This document shows positions 1-7,003 of a stretch of DNA of 32,329 bases, in pieces. The stretch is from NCBI GenBank assembly GCA_017451485.1, contig JAFTOG010000018.1, forward strand, positions 1-32,329, written 5' to 3'. This DNA comes from Clostridia bacterium (GTDB lineage: Bacteria; Bacillota; Clostridia; Oscillospirales; CAG-272). Every line of letters starts with the position of its first letter. Positions within the stretch are counted from its first letter, which is position 1. The position numbers were made by a program, and so were the translations under genes. The notes under the pieces were generated by a model that saw nothing but the letters and a program-made list of their open reading frames with translations, had not been told where the DNA came from and ran no database searches.

Positions 1-177
1 GGCAGAGTGCACGATATCGCACACGGCTCGTTGCGTCTTTCTTTGTCCGAGGAAAACACAGAAGAAGAGATCAAATATACCATTCAGGCTGTCAAAGAGG
101 TTGTAGAATATCTTCGCAGCATTTCACCAATCTGGCGTGATCTCTGCGAAGGAAAGAAAGAATTTATTTTGAAATGA
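1..177 (+). CDS. nifS: Cysteine desulfurase NifS/IscS, C-terminal end only
   Basis: The window opens inside this gene and shows only its last 58 codons, ending in TGA. The readable tail (GRVHDIAHGSLRLSLSEENT, then an acidic helix) matches the C-terminal part of the small domain of PLP-dependent cysteine desulfurases of the NifS type, where an H-S/G-S-x-R-x-S-L stretch is typical. These enzymes take sulfur from L-cysteine as a persulfide and pass it to a scaffold protein. The next gene encodes that scaffold and starts 11 nt after the stop, so the two are very probably co-transcribed. The active-site lysine and cysteine lie outside the window. The short unusual tail after the family core (about YLRSISPIWRDLCEGKKEFI) resembles clostridial NifS. 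Assignment rests on a fragment plus context. Confidence 0.85.
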   Translation, partial: GRVHDIAHGSLRLSLSEENTEEEIKYTIQAVKEVVEYLRSISPIWRDLCEGKKEFILK

Positions 178-188
178 GGTTATATAAA

Positions 189-629
189 ATGGCATTATAC
201 AGTGAAAAAGTAATGGATCATTTCCGCAATCCGAGAAACGTGGGTGTGATTGAGAACGCCGACGGTGTAGGTGAGGTCGGCAACGCCAAGTGCGGAGATA
301 TTATGAAGATCTATTTGAAGATAGAGAATGATATTATCGTTGACGTAAAATTCGAAACCTTCGGTTGCGGCTCGGCAATCGCTTCAAGCTCGATGGCGAC
401 CGAGTTGATCAAGGGCAAGCCTGTGTCCGAGGCACTGTCACTTACCAACAAAGCTGTCGTCGAGGCACTCGACGGTCTGCCTGCCCACAAGCTCCATTGC
501 TCGGTGCTTGCAGAGGAAGCCATTAAAAAAGCACTCAAGGATTACTATGATACGAACGGTATTGAATATGATCATAAAATTTTTCCCGACTGTGAGAGCT
601 GCGGTCATTGTTGCTCCAAAAGCACTTGA
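189..629 (+). CDS. nifU: Iron-sulfur cluster scaffold protein NifU/IscU
   Basis: A 146-residue IscU/NifU N-terminal-type scaffold on which Fe-S clusters are built from iron and the sulfur delivered by the upstream desulfurase. The three conserved cluster-ligand cysteines are visible: C35 in NAKCGD (with the neighbouring D37), C60 in FGCGSAIASS and C104 in LHCSVLAEEA. The ATG chosen has a GAGG ribosome site about 9 nt upstream. An in-frame ATG 15 nt further up overlaps the nifS stop and would remove the spacing. The C-terminus carries an extra cysteine-rich tail (CESCGHCC) beyond the usual scaffold core, seen in some clostridial homologues, of unknown role. The downstream Rrf2 promoter overlaps its stop codon. 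Confidence 0.95.
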   Translation: MALYSEKVMDHFRNPRNVGVIENADGVGEVGNAKCGDIMKIYLKIENDIIVDVKFETFGCGSAIASSSMATELIKGKPVSEALSLTNKAVVEALDGLPAHKLHCSVLAEEAIKKALKDYYDTNGIEYDHKIFPDCESCGHCCSKST

Positions 630-654
630 ATTACCTACCGACTTGTGGTATAAT
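626..654 (+). promoter_or_regulatory. Sigma-A-type promoter of the Rrf2 regulator gene
   Basis: TTGAAT (-35) and a perfect TATAAT (-10) are separated by 17 nt. The -35 overlaps the nifU stop codon, so the regulator can be transcribed separately from nifSU. An AAAGGAG ribosome site follows before the ATG. Confidence 0.75.
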
Positions 655-683
655 TAAAACAATAACGCTCAAAGGAGAATATT

Positions 684-1094
684 ATGATTATATCAACAAG
701 AGGAAGATATGCCTTGCGTGTAATGCTTGATCTTGCCGAGAATGGAAACGGCGACTATATTGCTATGAAAAGGATAGCAGAAAGGCAAGAAATTTCGCTT
801 AAATATTTAGAGAGAATTTTGCCTGTGCTTACCCAAAATCAAATCATAGAGGGCGTTCAGGGAAAAGGGGGAGGATATCGCCTTGTCAGAAAGCCTGAGG
901 AGTATAAGGTGGGTGAAATTCTACGCTTTACAGAGGGAGACCTCGCACCCGTATCCTGCCTTGAATGCGGAGCAAAGCCTTGCCCAAAAAAGGACAAATG
1001 CAAAACATTGCCAATGTGGACAAAGCTCCACGATATGATTGAAGATTATCTTGACAGCGTCACGCTTGCCGATCTTCTCTGCATGAAGGATTAA
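684..1094 (+). CDS. Rrf2-family transcriptional regulator (IscR/CymR-like)
   Basis: A 136-residue Rrf2 regulator. It starts with MIISTRGRYALRVMLDLAEN, the canonical Rrf2 winged-helix opening, followed by the recognition-helix region (ISLKYLERILPVL) and the GGYRL wing. In the C-terminal half a cysteine cluster (CLECGAKPCPKKDKC) matches the Fe-S binding position of IscR-type members, so it can plausibly sense Fe-S or cysteine status and control the adjacent nifSU genes. In many bacteria the order is regulator first; here it comes last and has its own promoter. Which genes it represses cannot be read from the sequence. CymR-type control of cysteine metabolism is the main alternative. Confidence 0.9.
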   Translation: MIISTRGRYALRVMLDLAENGNGDYIAMKRIAERQEISLKYLERILPVLTQNQIIEGVQGKGGGYRLVRKPEEYKVGEILRFTEGDLAPVSCLECGAKPCPKKDKCKTLPMWTKLHDMIEDYLDSVTLADLLCMKD

Positions 1095-1120
1095 TTATTT
1101 ATAAAAAAGATCAGAAATAA

Positions 1121-1153
1121 AAAGCCCTCGTTCCCAAATGGAGCGATGGCTTT
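1121..1153 (+). terminator. Hairpin after the Rrf2 gene, repeat-family copy 1
   Basis: AAAGCC pairs with GGCTTT outside and CGTTCC with GGAGCG inside (one G-T pair), loop CAAAT. It lies 27 nt after the Rrf2 stop and can act as its terminator. About 15 nt later comes a spacer (1168-1193, TTTGCATCGCTGTAGTCAAA core) that recurs, with variation, after hairpins at 2918, 6793 and 11841. The rest of the 352-bp gap before the collagen gene holds two more hairpins and no convincing gene. Confidence 0.6.
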
Positions 1154-1217
1154 CTTAAACTTCAGTATTTGCATCGCTGTAGTCAAAGAAAAGGTTCGGA
1201 GAGAAAAGCGACTTTCG

Positions 1218-1254
1218 AAAGAGGTCTGTCCAAAAAAGTAGGACAAACCTCTTT
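1218..1254. repeat. Long imperfect inverted repeat (second hairpin of repeat copy 1)
   Basis: AAAGAGGT-c-TGTCC pairs with GGACA-a-ACCTCTTT around a 9-nt A-rich loop. The two arms are nearly perfect, and the outer bases are followed by T on the plus strand and A on the other. It lies between the Rrf2 and collagen genes, which converge, so it may serve as an extra terminator or be part of an interspersed element. Confidence 0.5.
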
Positions 1255-1360
1255 TGCGAGAAAAGCTTACACAGAATTGCAAAAATAAGGCGGTATTTAC
1301 AGTTTTTCTTTTTGATATGGCTGTTGTCAGGCGAAAACGTAGAGAAATTAAAGAAAAAGT

Positions 1361-1399
1361 ACACCTATAGCGTCTGTAAAAGCAGAACGCTATAGGTGT
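1361..1399. terminator. Bidirectional terminator between Rrf2 and collagen-like genes
   Basis: A 13-bp perfect stem (ACACCTATAGCGT with ACGCTATAGGTGT), with CTG/CAG closing an inner loop, is flanked by TTTTT on the plus side and by AAAAA on the left, which becomes a U-run on the minus transcript. It is placed to end both the Rrf2 transcript and the minus-strand collagen-like transcript. Confidence 0.85.
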
Positions 1400-1446
1400 T
1401 TTTAACATTCAATGGCAAAAAGCATCAGGTGTTACTTATAAGGTTA

Positions 1447-2829
1447 CTATCCTATCTGCGTGATCACAAGATGTGCGGATACAGGGCGAGTTCCGCCTGC
1501 AAGAGGGGTGATGGTAAGTGCCGCGGCATTGCCTGCAGGATTACGGACCGTCAGAACTGAATTGACTGCCGTGGTAGTTACGATAGCCATTCCCACGATC
1601 TGAGATGTTCCCGTAGCACGACCTACGACAGTATATGCTAAGTCTTGACCGTTTAAAGTCAGGATCAGCTGTCCTGCCTCGGTAACGCCGACTTGGAACA
1701 ATATCTGATAGGTGCCGATCGGTCCGAGATTGAACGAGGACGGACCGAGCCGTCCAATGTTCGTGTTAGCAATCGGACCATTCTGTGGGAAGCTGACATC
1801 AGTGCCCGGAGCAACTGTTGCTGAGTTATCGGGTGGCATCAAGGCGTAAAAATCGGCATAACTCAATACGCCTCCGGGGACTCCCTGTGGTCCTTGTGCA
1901 CCCGTATCGCCTACAGGCCCCTGAGGACCTACAGGACCTTGTGGACCTGCGGGGCCCGTAGCACCTACGGGACCTTGAGGACCAGTGGGACCAATATCAC
2001 CTGCAGGACCTTGAGGTCCTGTGGGGCCTTGCGGACCAACAGGACCGGCAGCACCTGCGGGACCTATGGGACCGGTGGGACCTACATCACCTACAGGCCC
2101 CTGAGGACCGATTGGACCTTGCGGACCAACGGGACCGGTAGCACCTTGAGGACCTGTGGCACCTGTTGGACCAATATCACCTTGTGGACCCTGAGGACCT
2201 GCGGGACCTTGTGCACCAACAGGACCTTGTGGACCCGTGGGACCAATATCACCTGCAGGACCTTGTGGACCGGGAAGTCCTTGAGGACCCTGCGGACCAA
2301 TAGCTCCGGTTTCACCGACAGGTCCTTGCGGACCAACGGGACCTTGTGGACCTGCGGGACCTTGTGCACCAACAGGACCTTGTGGACCTGCGGGACCTAC
2401 ATCACCTGCGGGACCTTGTGCACCAACAGGACCTTGTGAACCAATAGGACCTATCGGACCCTGGGGCCCTTGTGGACCTTGTGCTCCTGTATCACCTGCG
2501 GGACCTTGCGGACCTATGGGACCTTGAGAGCCTTGTGCACCTGCAGGTCCCTGTGGACCTTGTGCTCCTGTATCACCTGTGGTACCCTGTGGACCAATAG
2601 GACCTCTCGGACCAGTCGGCCCTTGTGGACCAATAGGACCTCTCGGACCTGCGGGGCCTTGTGGACCCTCGGGACCGGGGGGACAGATTACACACGGATT
2701 TTTATCGTGACAATCGTCACATTCATCGCAGCAATGCTGCTGATTGTTACAGTTATATTGACTGTCGTTTTGACAGTTATTGCAATAGCGATCGTTGGTA
2801 CTTCGCATAAATGGATTTTGTCTGCTCAT
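1447..2829 (-). CDS. Collagen-like (GXY) repeat protein with BclA-type C-terminal domain
   Basis: A 460-residue protein in three parts. Residues 1-51 are polar and carry nine cysteines (C16 to C49). Residues 52 to about 319 are some 89 uninterrupted Gly-X-Y triplets rich in GPQ, GPA, GPT and GDT. Residues 320-460 form a compact beta-rich domain starting at [19 protein letters not shown]. That layout matches BclA-like exosporium glycoproteins of spore formers, whose C-terminal trimerisation domain is TNF/C1q-like. There is no signal peptide, consistent with assembly from the mother cell. An ideal AAAGGAGGT site sits 8 nt upstream of the ATG. The Cys-rich start may crosslink or anchor the trimer. 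The promoter carries a motif shared with the DUF11 gene near 31048. Other surface collagens (phage fibres, Scl adhesins) are less likely because no signal peptide or anchor is seen. Confidence 0.85.
   Translation of the reverse strand: MSRQNPFMRSTNDRYCNNCQNDSQYNCNNQQHCCDECDDCHDKNPCVICPPGPEGPQGPAGPRGPIGPQGPTGPRGPIGPQGTTGDTGAQGPQGPAGAQGSQGPIGPQGPAGDTGAQGPQGPQGPIGPIGSQGPVGAQGPAGDVGPAGPQGPVGAQGPAGPQGPVGPQGPVGETGAIGPQGPQGLPGPQGPAGDIGPTGPQGPVGAQGPAGPQGPQGDIGPTGATGPQGATGPVGPQGPIGPQGPVGDVGPTGPIGPAGAAGPVGPQGPTGPQGPAGDIGPTGPQGPVGATGPAGPQGPVGPQGPVGDTGAQGPQGVPGGVLSYADFYALMPPDNSATVAPGTDVSFPQNGPIANTNIGRLGPSSFNLGPIGTYQILFQVGVTEAGQLILTLNGQDLAYTVVGRATGTSQIVGMAIVTTTAVNSVLTVRNPAGNAAALTITPLAGGTRPVSAHLVITQIG
1873..2676 (-). 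repeat. Gly-X-Y coding repeat tract
   Basis: About 800 bp of degenerate 9-bp periodicity encoding GXY triplets, with longer repeats of 18-54 bp such as [12 protein letters not shown] and GDIGPTG blocks. The high internal similarity makes slippage and length variation between strains likely. It also generates long open frames on the other strand that are not genes. Confidence 0.9.
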
Positions 2830-2863
2830 AAAATTACCTCCTTTGTAGATTTTGGTGAAGCAC

Positions 2864-2877
2864 CATTACATTATATG
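2864..2877 (-). promoter_or_regulatory. Candidate -10 region of the collagen-like gene (shared motif)
   Basis: On the minus strand this reads CATATAATGTAATG, 35 nt before the start codon. The same 14-mer with two changes (CATATTCTGTAATG) lies 43 nt before the DUF11 gene at 31048. It contains CATA-N3-T, reminiscent of the -10 of mother-cell sporulation sigma factors (SigE/SigK), and also TATAAT. No clear -35 was found, so the sigma factor is undecided. Confidence 0.45.
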
Positions 2878-2917
2878 CTGTTTTTTGACGAACAGATACT
2901 AACCCTATAAAAGTGAA

Positions 2918-3008
2918 AAGGCCGACCGAACAAACAGTCAGCCTTCAAGAAATGCGGTGTATTAGTCAAAGAAAAAACCTTGGAAATGTCAAGCTTTCAA
3001 GGTTTTTT
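2918..3008 (+). repeat. Double-hairpin intergenic element, copy 2
   Basis: The first hairpin pairs AAGGC-c-GAC with GTC-a-GCCTT. A spacer follows (2951-2975, ending TTAGTCAAAGAAAA) that matches the spacers of the other copies. The second hairpin (2972-3008) pairs CCTTG-g-AAA with TTTCAAGG and ends in seven T, a good intrinsic terminator on the plus strand. No plus-strand gene lies upstream, so the element is not explained by a local transcript. The remaining bases to 3146 show nothing recognisable. Confidence 0.55.
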
Positions 3009-3146
3009 TGTTGAGTTGATGTCCCTTATTAGAACCTCATTTGAAAAAGCACCTTAAAGTCTTATGTCATACGGTTTTATATTACTTTGAGAAATCGCAA
3101 AAACAAGAAGAAGTGTGAAATTGTAGCGTGAATTATTCAAATTTGG

Positions 3147-3175
3147 TTGTATATGAATTTAAACTATGATATAAT
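3147..3175 (+). promoter_or_regulatory. Promoter of the hydrolase-like gene at 3207
   Basis: TTGTAT, a 17-nt spacer, then TATAAT inside the block TATGATATAATT. The same -35, spacing and TATGATATAATT block occur in front of the MFS gene at 16808-16836. Its overlap with the upstream end of the open frame argues for the later ATG start at 3207. Confidence 0.7.
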
Positions 3176-3206
3176 TCAAAAAGCGATTAAACTAAAGGAG
3201 GCAAAT

Positions 3207-5210
3207 ATGGAAAAGCAGGGATATATTCTTAGATATTATTTACCGCTAAAACCTTATTTTGATGAGGAATATACCGAAAAAAGATTTACCCAATTGATAG
3301 ATTTTTGCAAACGAACATCAGTATGTGCGGTTATGTTTTATGTCGCGCTCGATCCAAATTGGTATTATATGCCTGATACTGTTGAATATGCAAGGCAAAA
3401 CAAGGAACAGATGCTTCCATATATCAAGCGTTTGCGTGAGGCAGGAATAAGCTATCAGCTCAATTTTCAAAATCTTCTCGGCTCAACTCTTGGAGGCGTT
3501 GATTTTACATCGGTATTTAATTGGGAAATGCTTGTTGATCAAAAGGGACGCAAGAACCTTGGCTGTGGATGCCCAATAGGAGAAGACTTTAGAGAGCAAG
3601 CAGGTGAGCGTCTACGTATATGGGCAGAAACAAAGCCTGATGTTATCTGGATAGACGATGATTTTCGATATCATAATCACGGCACTCCAATATTTGCAAG
3701 GATAGACGGTGAAAGCTGGTATAACGATTATTATTGCTTTTGCGACGAGCATTTGCGTTTGTTTAATGAAAAATACCAAGCATCATACGACCGAGAAGAG
3801 CTTATTTGCCATATGACTAAATATGGAGAGCCACTTGATTTAAGAAAAAAATATCTTGATTTTCTTGGTGAAACGATAGCTGAAACTGCCGATTGGGTAA
3901 GGCGTACAGTACAGACCATAAGCCCCGAAACACGTATGGCACAAATGACAAGTGTGCCTGATGTTCACTCTGCCGAGGGACGAGATTGGAACAGCTTTCT
4001 TTATTCACTCTGTGGGGGATATTCTCCTATTATAAGAGCACATTTTGGTCCCTATAAGGAGGGTAACCCATGTGATTTTGTAGAATGTTATCGCAATTTA
4101 GCACAGACCATGGTGCAGATAGATTCAAATTATCAGGGTAAGGTTGAATATTGTCCCGAGGTTGAAAATACACGCTTTACAGTATGGTCGAAATCAATGT
4201 CGGCAACCGCTTTTCAGCTTCGCCTTTCGGCGTTTATGGGTTGTAAAAATATCACACTGTCGCTTTATGACCTTGATGGTGGAGCTTTTTGTGATGAGCC
4301 TGCTTATGAAAAAATGCTTATCACAGAAAAGCCATATCTTGATAAGCTTGTAGCTCTTGGACTTGGTGATGCAAGCGAGGAGGGAGTGATTATTCCCATT
4401 TCGCAAAGTAGTGCAAAAAATTATCATATGAGAAATGATGATAACTATGAAACGCTTGGCGGTAAGGATAGATATATTGATAAATATTTATTGCGTATGG
4501 GTATTCCGTGCTGTTATCTTCCACCGGAAAAAATATGTAATGGTATAGTCGCACTTGATAGCTATTCGGCAGGCTTTTTAAGTAACGAAAAGCTAAACGA
4601 GATATTATCCGGAGCAGTGCTTATTGATGGTGGAGCAGCAAGGACACTTGTTGAACGTGGCTTTGGCGATAAGATAGGCATAAGCACATTAAGCATACAA
4701 AACACCTTTGTCAATGTAGAAACATTCCTATCTCAAAAACGAGAGGACGGTACATATATTCGTGTTCCGTCAAGAATACCATTTGGTTGTTGGTTTGATA
4801 TAAATCCAATGCCAACGGCACAAGTGCTATCCGAGTTCTTGACCCCTAACGGAAAAAAGCACCCTGCACTTGTGTGCTTTGAAAACTATATGGGCGGTAA
4901 GGTTGTTATCTATCCTGCGATAAATGATTTTGGTGATGGCTTCTTTACACATCACAGAGTCAAAGCCTTTAAGGAGGTGCTAAGAACGCTATCTCCGTCC
5001 TTGCCACAAATTGATTGCCACAGTTATACACTTGCCGTAGTAAAAAGAGCAAAAAATGGTGACAGATATTATTTCATTGCAAATCTTTCTACCGATACAG
5101 TTGATGAAATAAACATCAATGGTAAAGCCTTCAAATGCACAATGAATACTTACGGTACAGTAGTGGTTAATGAAAAAGACGGTAGTGTGGTGGAAGAAAG
5201 ATACTGTTAA
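3207..5210 (+). CDS. Large TIM-barrel, glycoside-hydrolase-like protein of unassigned family
   Basis: A soluble 667-residue protein with no signal peptide or membrane helix. Alternating strand/helix segments with acidic residues at strand ends (PDVIWIDDDFRYHNHG; GKVEYCPEVENTRF) look like a clan-A glycoside hydrolase barrel over roughly residues 1-380. Residues after about 390 resemble the Rossmann-like and small beta domains of GH42-type beta-galactosidases (KVVIYPAINDFGDGFFTHH; YYFIANLSTDTVDEININGK). This is a structural impression, not a recognised family match, and the catalytic pair (possibly D/E in WIDDD and E in PEVE) is a guess. The ATG has AAAGGAGG 6 nt upstream. A longer frame beginning at a TTG overlaps the promoter. 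The gene stands alone and shares promoter sequence with the transporter-hydrolase pair at 16891-19607, hinting at related carbohydrate use. Confidence 0.55.
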   Translation: MEKQGYILRYYLPLKPYFDEEYTEKRFTQLIDFCKRTSVCAVMFYVALDPNWYYMPDTVEYARQNKEQMLPYIKRLREAGISYQLNFQNLLGSTLGGVDFTSVFNWEMLVDQKGRKNLGCGCPIGEDFREQAGERLRIWAETKPDVIWIDDDFRYHNHGTPIFARIDGESWYNDYYCFCDEHLRLFNEKYQASYDREELICHMTKYGEPLDLRKKYLDFLGETIAETADWVRRTVQTISPETRMAQMTSVPDVHSAEGRDWNSFLYSLCGGYSPIIRAHFGPYKEGNPCDFVECYRNLAQTMVQIDSNYQGKVEYCPEVENTRFTVWSKSMSATAFQLRLSAFMGCKNITLSLYDLDGGAFCDEPAYEKMLITEKPYLDKLVALGLGDASEEGVIIPISQSSAKNYHMRNDDNYETLGGKDRYIDKYLLRMGIPCCYLPPEKICNGIVALDSYSAGFLSNEKLNEILSGAVLIDGGAARTLVERGFGDKIGISTLSIQNTFVNVETFLSQKREDGTYIRVPSRIPFGCWFDINPMPTAQVLSEFLTPNGKKHPALVCFENYMGGKVVIYPAINDFGDGFFTHHRVKAFKEVLRTLSPSLPQIDCHSYTLAVVKRAKNGDRYYFIANLSTDTVDEININGKAFKCTMNTYGTVVVNEKDGSVVEERYC

Positions 5211-5255
5211 AATGCTCGATTAAAATCAAAGTAATAAAGACAACGGCTTTAATAA

Positions 5256-5375
5256 AAAGAACTTGAATATAAAGAGCTGGCGAAGTTATTTATAACTATA
5301 AGTAAAATTCCAAGCCGTCGAATTGATAACAACATCAATGCACTTTTAAATAAAACCGATGGTGGATTTTACTAA
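5256..5375 (+). pseudogene. Short coding-like remnant
   Basis: An open stretch of about 39 codons without a start, reading KELAKLFITISKIPSRRIDN and ending in TAA, has protein-like composition. It fills part of the gap between the hydrolase-like gene and desulfoferrodoxin. It is not recognised and is probably the end of a deleted gene. Confidence 0.25.
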
Positions 5376-5380
5376 AGTTA

Positions 5381-5410
5381 TTGAAAAACGGCAAAATAAT
5401 GATGTAATAA
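5381..5410 (+). promoter_or_regulatory. Weak candidate promoter for the desulfoferrodoxin-ferritin pair
   Basis: TTGAAA is followed after 18 nt by TAATAA. The -10 is poor. A ribosome site GGAGG lies 10 nt before the desulfoferrodoxin ATG. Confidence 0.3.
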
Positions 5411-5434
5411 AGAAAAAATTGGAGGTAGTCTATA

Positions 5435-5818
5435 ATGTGTGATAACAATAAGTTTTATGTTTGTGAGCACTGTGGCAATCTGATCGGAATGATCCACGAT
5501 GCAGGTGTTCCTATGATGTGCTGCGGTCAGAAAATGACCAAGATTGAGCCCGGTACTGTTGAAGCAAGCCACGAGAAACACATTCCCGTTGTTTCCATTG
5601 AAAGAAACATTGTAACCGTTAAGATTGGTTCTGTTGAGCATCCTATGGTAGAGGAGCACAGCATCCTTTGGGTATATCTTCAGACCGACAAGGGTGGACA
5701 GCGTAAGTGCCTTGAGGTTGGAAAGACTCCCGTTGTGGTCTTTGCTCTCACCGATGAGAAGCCCGTGGCAGCATACGCATACTGCAATCTCCACGGCTTG
5801 TGGAAAGCAGAATTTTGA
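5435..5818 (+). CDS. dfx: Desulfoferrodoxin (2Fe superoxide reductase)
   Basis: A 127-residue, two-domain superoxide reductase that reduces superoxide to peroxide without releasing oxygen, normally using rubredoxin as electron donor in the cytoplasm of anaerobes. The N-terminal desulforedoxin domain has its four iron cysteines, C10-x2-C13 and C29-C30. The C-terminal catalytic domain has the square-pyramidal centre ligands H49 (in EKHIP, with E47), H69 and H75 (VEHPMVEEHS), C117 and H120 (CNLHGLW). Length is typical. A ferritin gene starts 17 nt after the stop, so oxygen defence and iron storage are probably co-expressed. A tiny frame after the ferritin resembles the first knuckle of a rubredoxin. 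Confidence 0.97.
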   Translation: MCDNNKFYVCEHCGNLIGMIHDAGVPMMCCGQKMTKIEPGTVEASHEKHIPVVSIERNIVTVKIGSVEHPMVEEHSILWVYLQTDKGGQRKCLEVGKTPVVVFALTDEKPVAAYAYCNLHGLWKAEF

Positions 5819-5834
5819 AAAGGAGAAAAATATA

Positions 5835-6344
5835 ATGAACGAAAAAGTACATGAACTGTTAAACAGCCAAATTAACAAAGAGTTCTATTCCGCATATCTT
5901 TACCTTGACTTCTCAAATTACTTTGAGGATGCGGGACTTGACGGTTTTGCAAACTGGTATAAGATTCAGGCACAGGAGGAACGTGATCACGCAATGCTGT
6001 TCTATCAGTACCTCCAGAATGAAAATCAGAAGGTAACGCTTGAGGCAATCGCAAAGCCAGACAAGGTATTTACCTGTCATATGGATATTCTCAAGGCGGG
6101 TCTTGAGCACGAAAAATATGTTACCTCGTTGATCAACGACATCTATGCGGCAGCATACGAGGTAAAGGACTTCCGTACCATGCAGTTCCTTGACTGGTTC
6201 GTTAAGGAGCAGGGTGAGGAGGAAACAAACGCCAACGATATGATTACCAAGATGGAGTTGTTTGGCTCCGATCCCAAGAGCCTCTATATGCTTAATCAGG
6301 AACTTGCGGCAAGAGTTTACAGCGCACCGTCTTTGGTACTTTGA
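5835..6344 (+). CDS. ftnA: Non-haem bacterial ferritin
   Basis: A 169-residue four-helix ferritin that oxidises and stores iron. Ferroxidase-centre residues are readable: E16 in NKEFYSAYLYL, then E49 and H52 in QAQEERDHAMLF, with further acidic and Gln residues in EHEKYV and the KEQGEEE helix. It lacks a haem-binding methionine arrangement, so ferritin rather than bacterioferritin is called. The ATG at this position has AAGGAG 10 nt upstream; an open frame extending into desulfoferrodoxin is an overlap artefact. Co-transcription with desulfoferrodoxin fits the need to sequester iron during oxidative stress. Confidence 0.96.
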   Translation: MNEKVHELLNSQINKEFYSAYLYLDFSNYFEDAGLDGFANWYKIQAQEERDHAMLFYQYLQNENQKVTLEAIAKPDKVFTCHMDILKAGLEHEKYVTSLINDIYAAAYEVKDFRTMQFLDWFVKEQGEEETNANDMITKMELFGSDPKSLYMLNQELAARVYSAPSLVL

Positions 6345-6359
6345 TTTTCAATTAAGGAA

Positions 6360-6413
6360 ATGAAAATAACAAAATACGTATGTGATACTTGTGGCTGTTT
6401 GGGAGTAGTGTAA
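6360..6413 (+). pseudogene. Truncated rubredoxin-like mini-frame
   Basis: Seventeen codons, MKITKYVCDTCGCLGVV, follow the ferritin by 15 nt with an AAGGAA site. The CxxCG knuckle after a K-Y-V strand matches the start of rubredoxins (MKKYVC..CGY), and rubredoxin is the partner of the nearby superoxide reductase. It stops before the second CxxC, so it cannot bind iron as rubredoxin does. It is probably a 5' remnant, though a chance match is possible. Confidence 0.35.
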
Positions 6414-6447
6414 TTTAACATAGCAGTCAAACAAATATTATTGTCAA

Positions 6448-6751
6448 ATGAACTTTGTTAGAAAGCTCTTTATTGGCTACGGTGTGCTTGAGGAAGATTA
6501 CGCTTATTGTGGATTACATAATGGCGAGGAATATGTCGTAGACTGTATTCGATTAAAGGCGATGATTGCTACTACAACATTCTCACAAGAAATGCCCATA
6601 TCATACCAATCGACCTTGTCTTATTAATATGATAGCAGTAAACGGAAAGAAATGTGAGGTCATACTAAATTCGTACTTTGTGACGGAAGAAGAACCAAAG
6701 AAAATAATCGCTGAATATACGGAACTGTTAATAGCAAATCTAAAATCTTAA
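6448..6751 (+). pseudogene. Frameshifted remnant of an unidentified gene
   Basis: Three successive coding-like pieces lie in different frames. An ATG-initiated 59-codon frame reads MNFVRKLFIGYGVLEEDYAY. Near 6552 a piece continues better in the next frame (DDCYYNILTRNAHIIPIDL). From 6629 a 40-codon frame reads MIAVNGKKCEVILNSYFVTE and ends IIAEYTELLIANLKS. No family is recognised. Composition is protein-like throughout, so decay of one or two small genes is more likely than noise. Confidence 0.35.
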
Positions 6752-6792
6752 TGACTTAAATTTCAATTTGTTGATGAGAATCGCATACAAAA

Positions 6793-6820
6793 AGGGCTGA
6801 CGAAAATAATCGTCAGCCCT
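6793..6820 (+). terminator. GGGCTGACG hairpin, repeat-family copy 3
   Basis: A perfect 10-bp stem (AGGGCTGACG with CGTCAGCCCT) with an 8-nt loop and A-rich left flank. It is followed by the family spacer (6825-6850, AATTTGCATTGCTGTAAGCA core). The stem is nearly identical to that at 11841. It can end transcription coming from the ferritin side. Confidence 0.7.
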
Positions 6821-6883
6821 CAAAATTTGCATTGCTGTAAGCAGAGAAAAGCAAAAAATTCACAACTAAATTTTGAAAAACAA

Positions 6884-6913
6884 TTGAAAAAGCACGAGAT
6901 TTTATGGTATAAT
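6884..6913 (+). promoter_or_regulatory. Promoter of the methyltransferase-ABC exporter operon
   Basis: TTGAAA and a perfect TATAAT with 18-nt spacing. Transcription would start near 6920, exactly at the first of two palindromes, so repressor control or attenuation of the leader is likely. Confidence 0.75.
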
Positions 6914-6919
6914 ACATTA

Positions 6920-6935
6920 GTTAGCAGATGCTAAC
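6920..6935. promoter_or_regulatory. Operator-like palindrome 1 (GTTAGCAGATGCTAAC)
   Basis: A perfect 7-bp inverted repeat with a 2-nt centre, placed at the expected transcription start. A second 16-mer of the same form begins exactly 50 bp downstream. This is the form of MarR/TetR operators; no such regulator gene is adjacent in the window except the MarR at 12282, whose own sites differ. Confidence 0.55.
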
Positions 6936-6957
6936 CGCTTGGTAGCATCTGTTTTTT
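6925..6957 (+). terminator. Early terminator / attenuator in the operon leader
   Basis: CAGATGCT-a-ACC pairs with GGT-AGCATCTG (loop GCTT, one bulged A), followed by seven T. The 11-bp stem starts about 5 nt into the transcript and shares bases with palindrome 1. The GTTAGC..GCTAAC hairpin and this terminator therefore cannot form together, which is the geometry of an attenuator. Confidence 0.6.
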
Positions 6958-6969
6958 TAAGGATTATTA

Positions 6970-6985
6970 GTTAGGCATTGCTAAC
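6970..6985. promoter_or_regulatory. Operator-like palindrome 2 (GTTAGGCATTGCTAAC)
   Basis: Same length and outer half-sites (GTTAG..CTAAC) as palindrome 1, 50 bp away. After it comes a weaker hairpin (GGAGAC with GTCTTT) that would cover the ribosome site and the original ATG at 7004, again followed by T residues. The leader therefore looks duplicated. Confidence 0.45.
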
Positions 6986-7003
6986 TGGCTTTTGGAGACC
7001 TGT

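Noticed and set aside
1091..1408. Minus-strand 105-codon open frame
   Set aside because: It runs through three hairpins including the bidirectional terminator, has no ribosome site and low-complexity content.
1873..2676. Possible CRISPR array because of regular short repeats
   Set aside because: The periodicity is 9 bp, stays in frame and encodes Gly-X-Y; there are no unique spacers of constant length.
1894..2910. Long plus-strand open frames rich in Thr, Arg, Cys and Gly opposite the collagen gene
   Set aside because: They are complements of the GXY repeats with no ribosome sites and purely repetitive composition.
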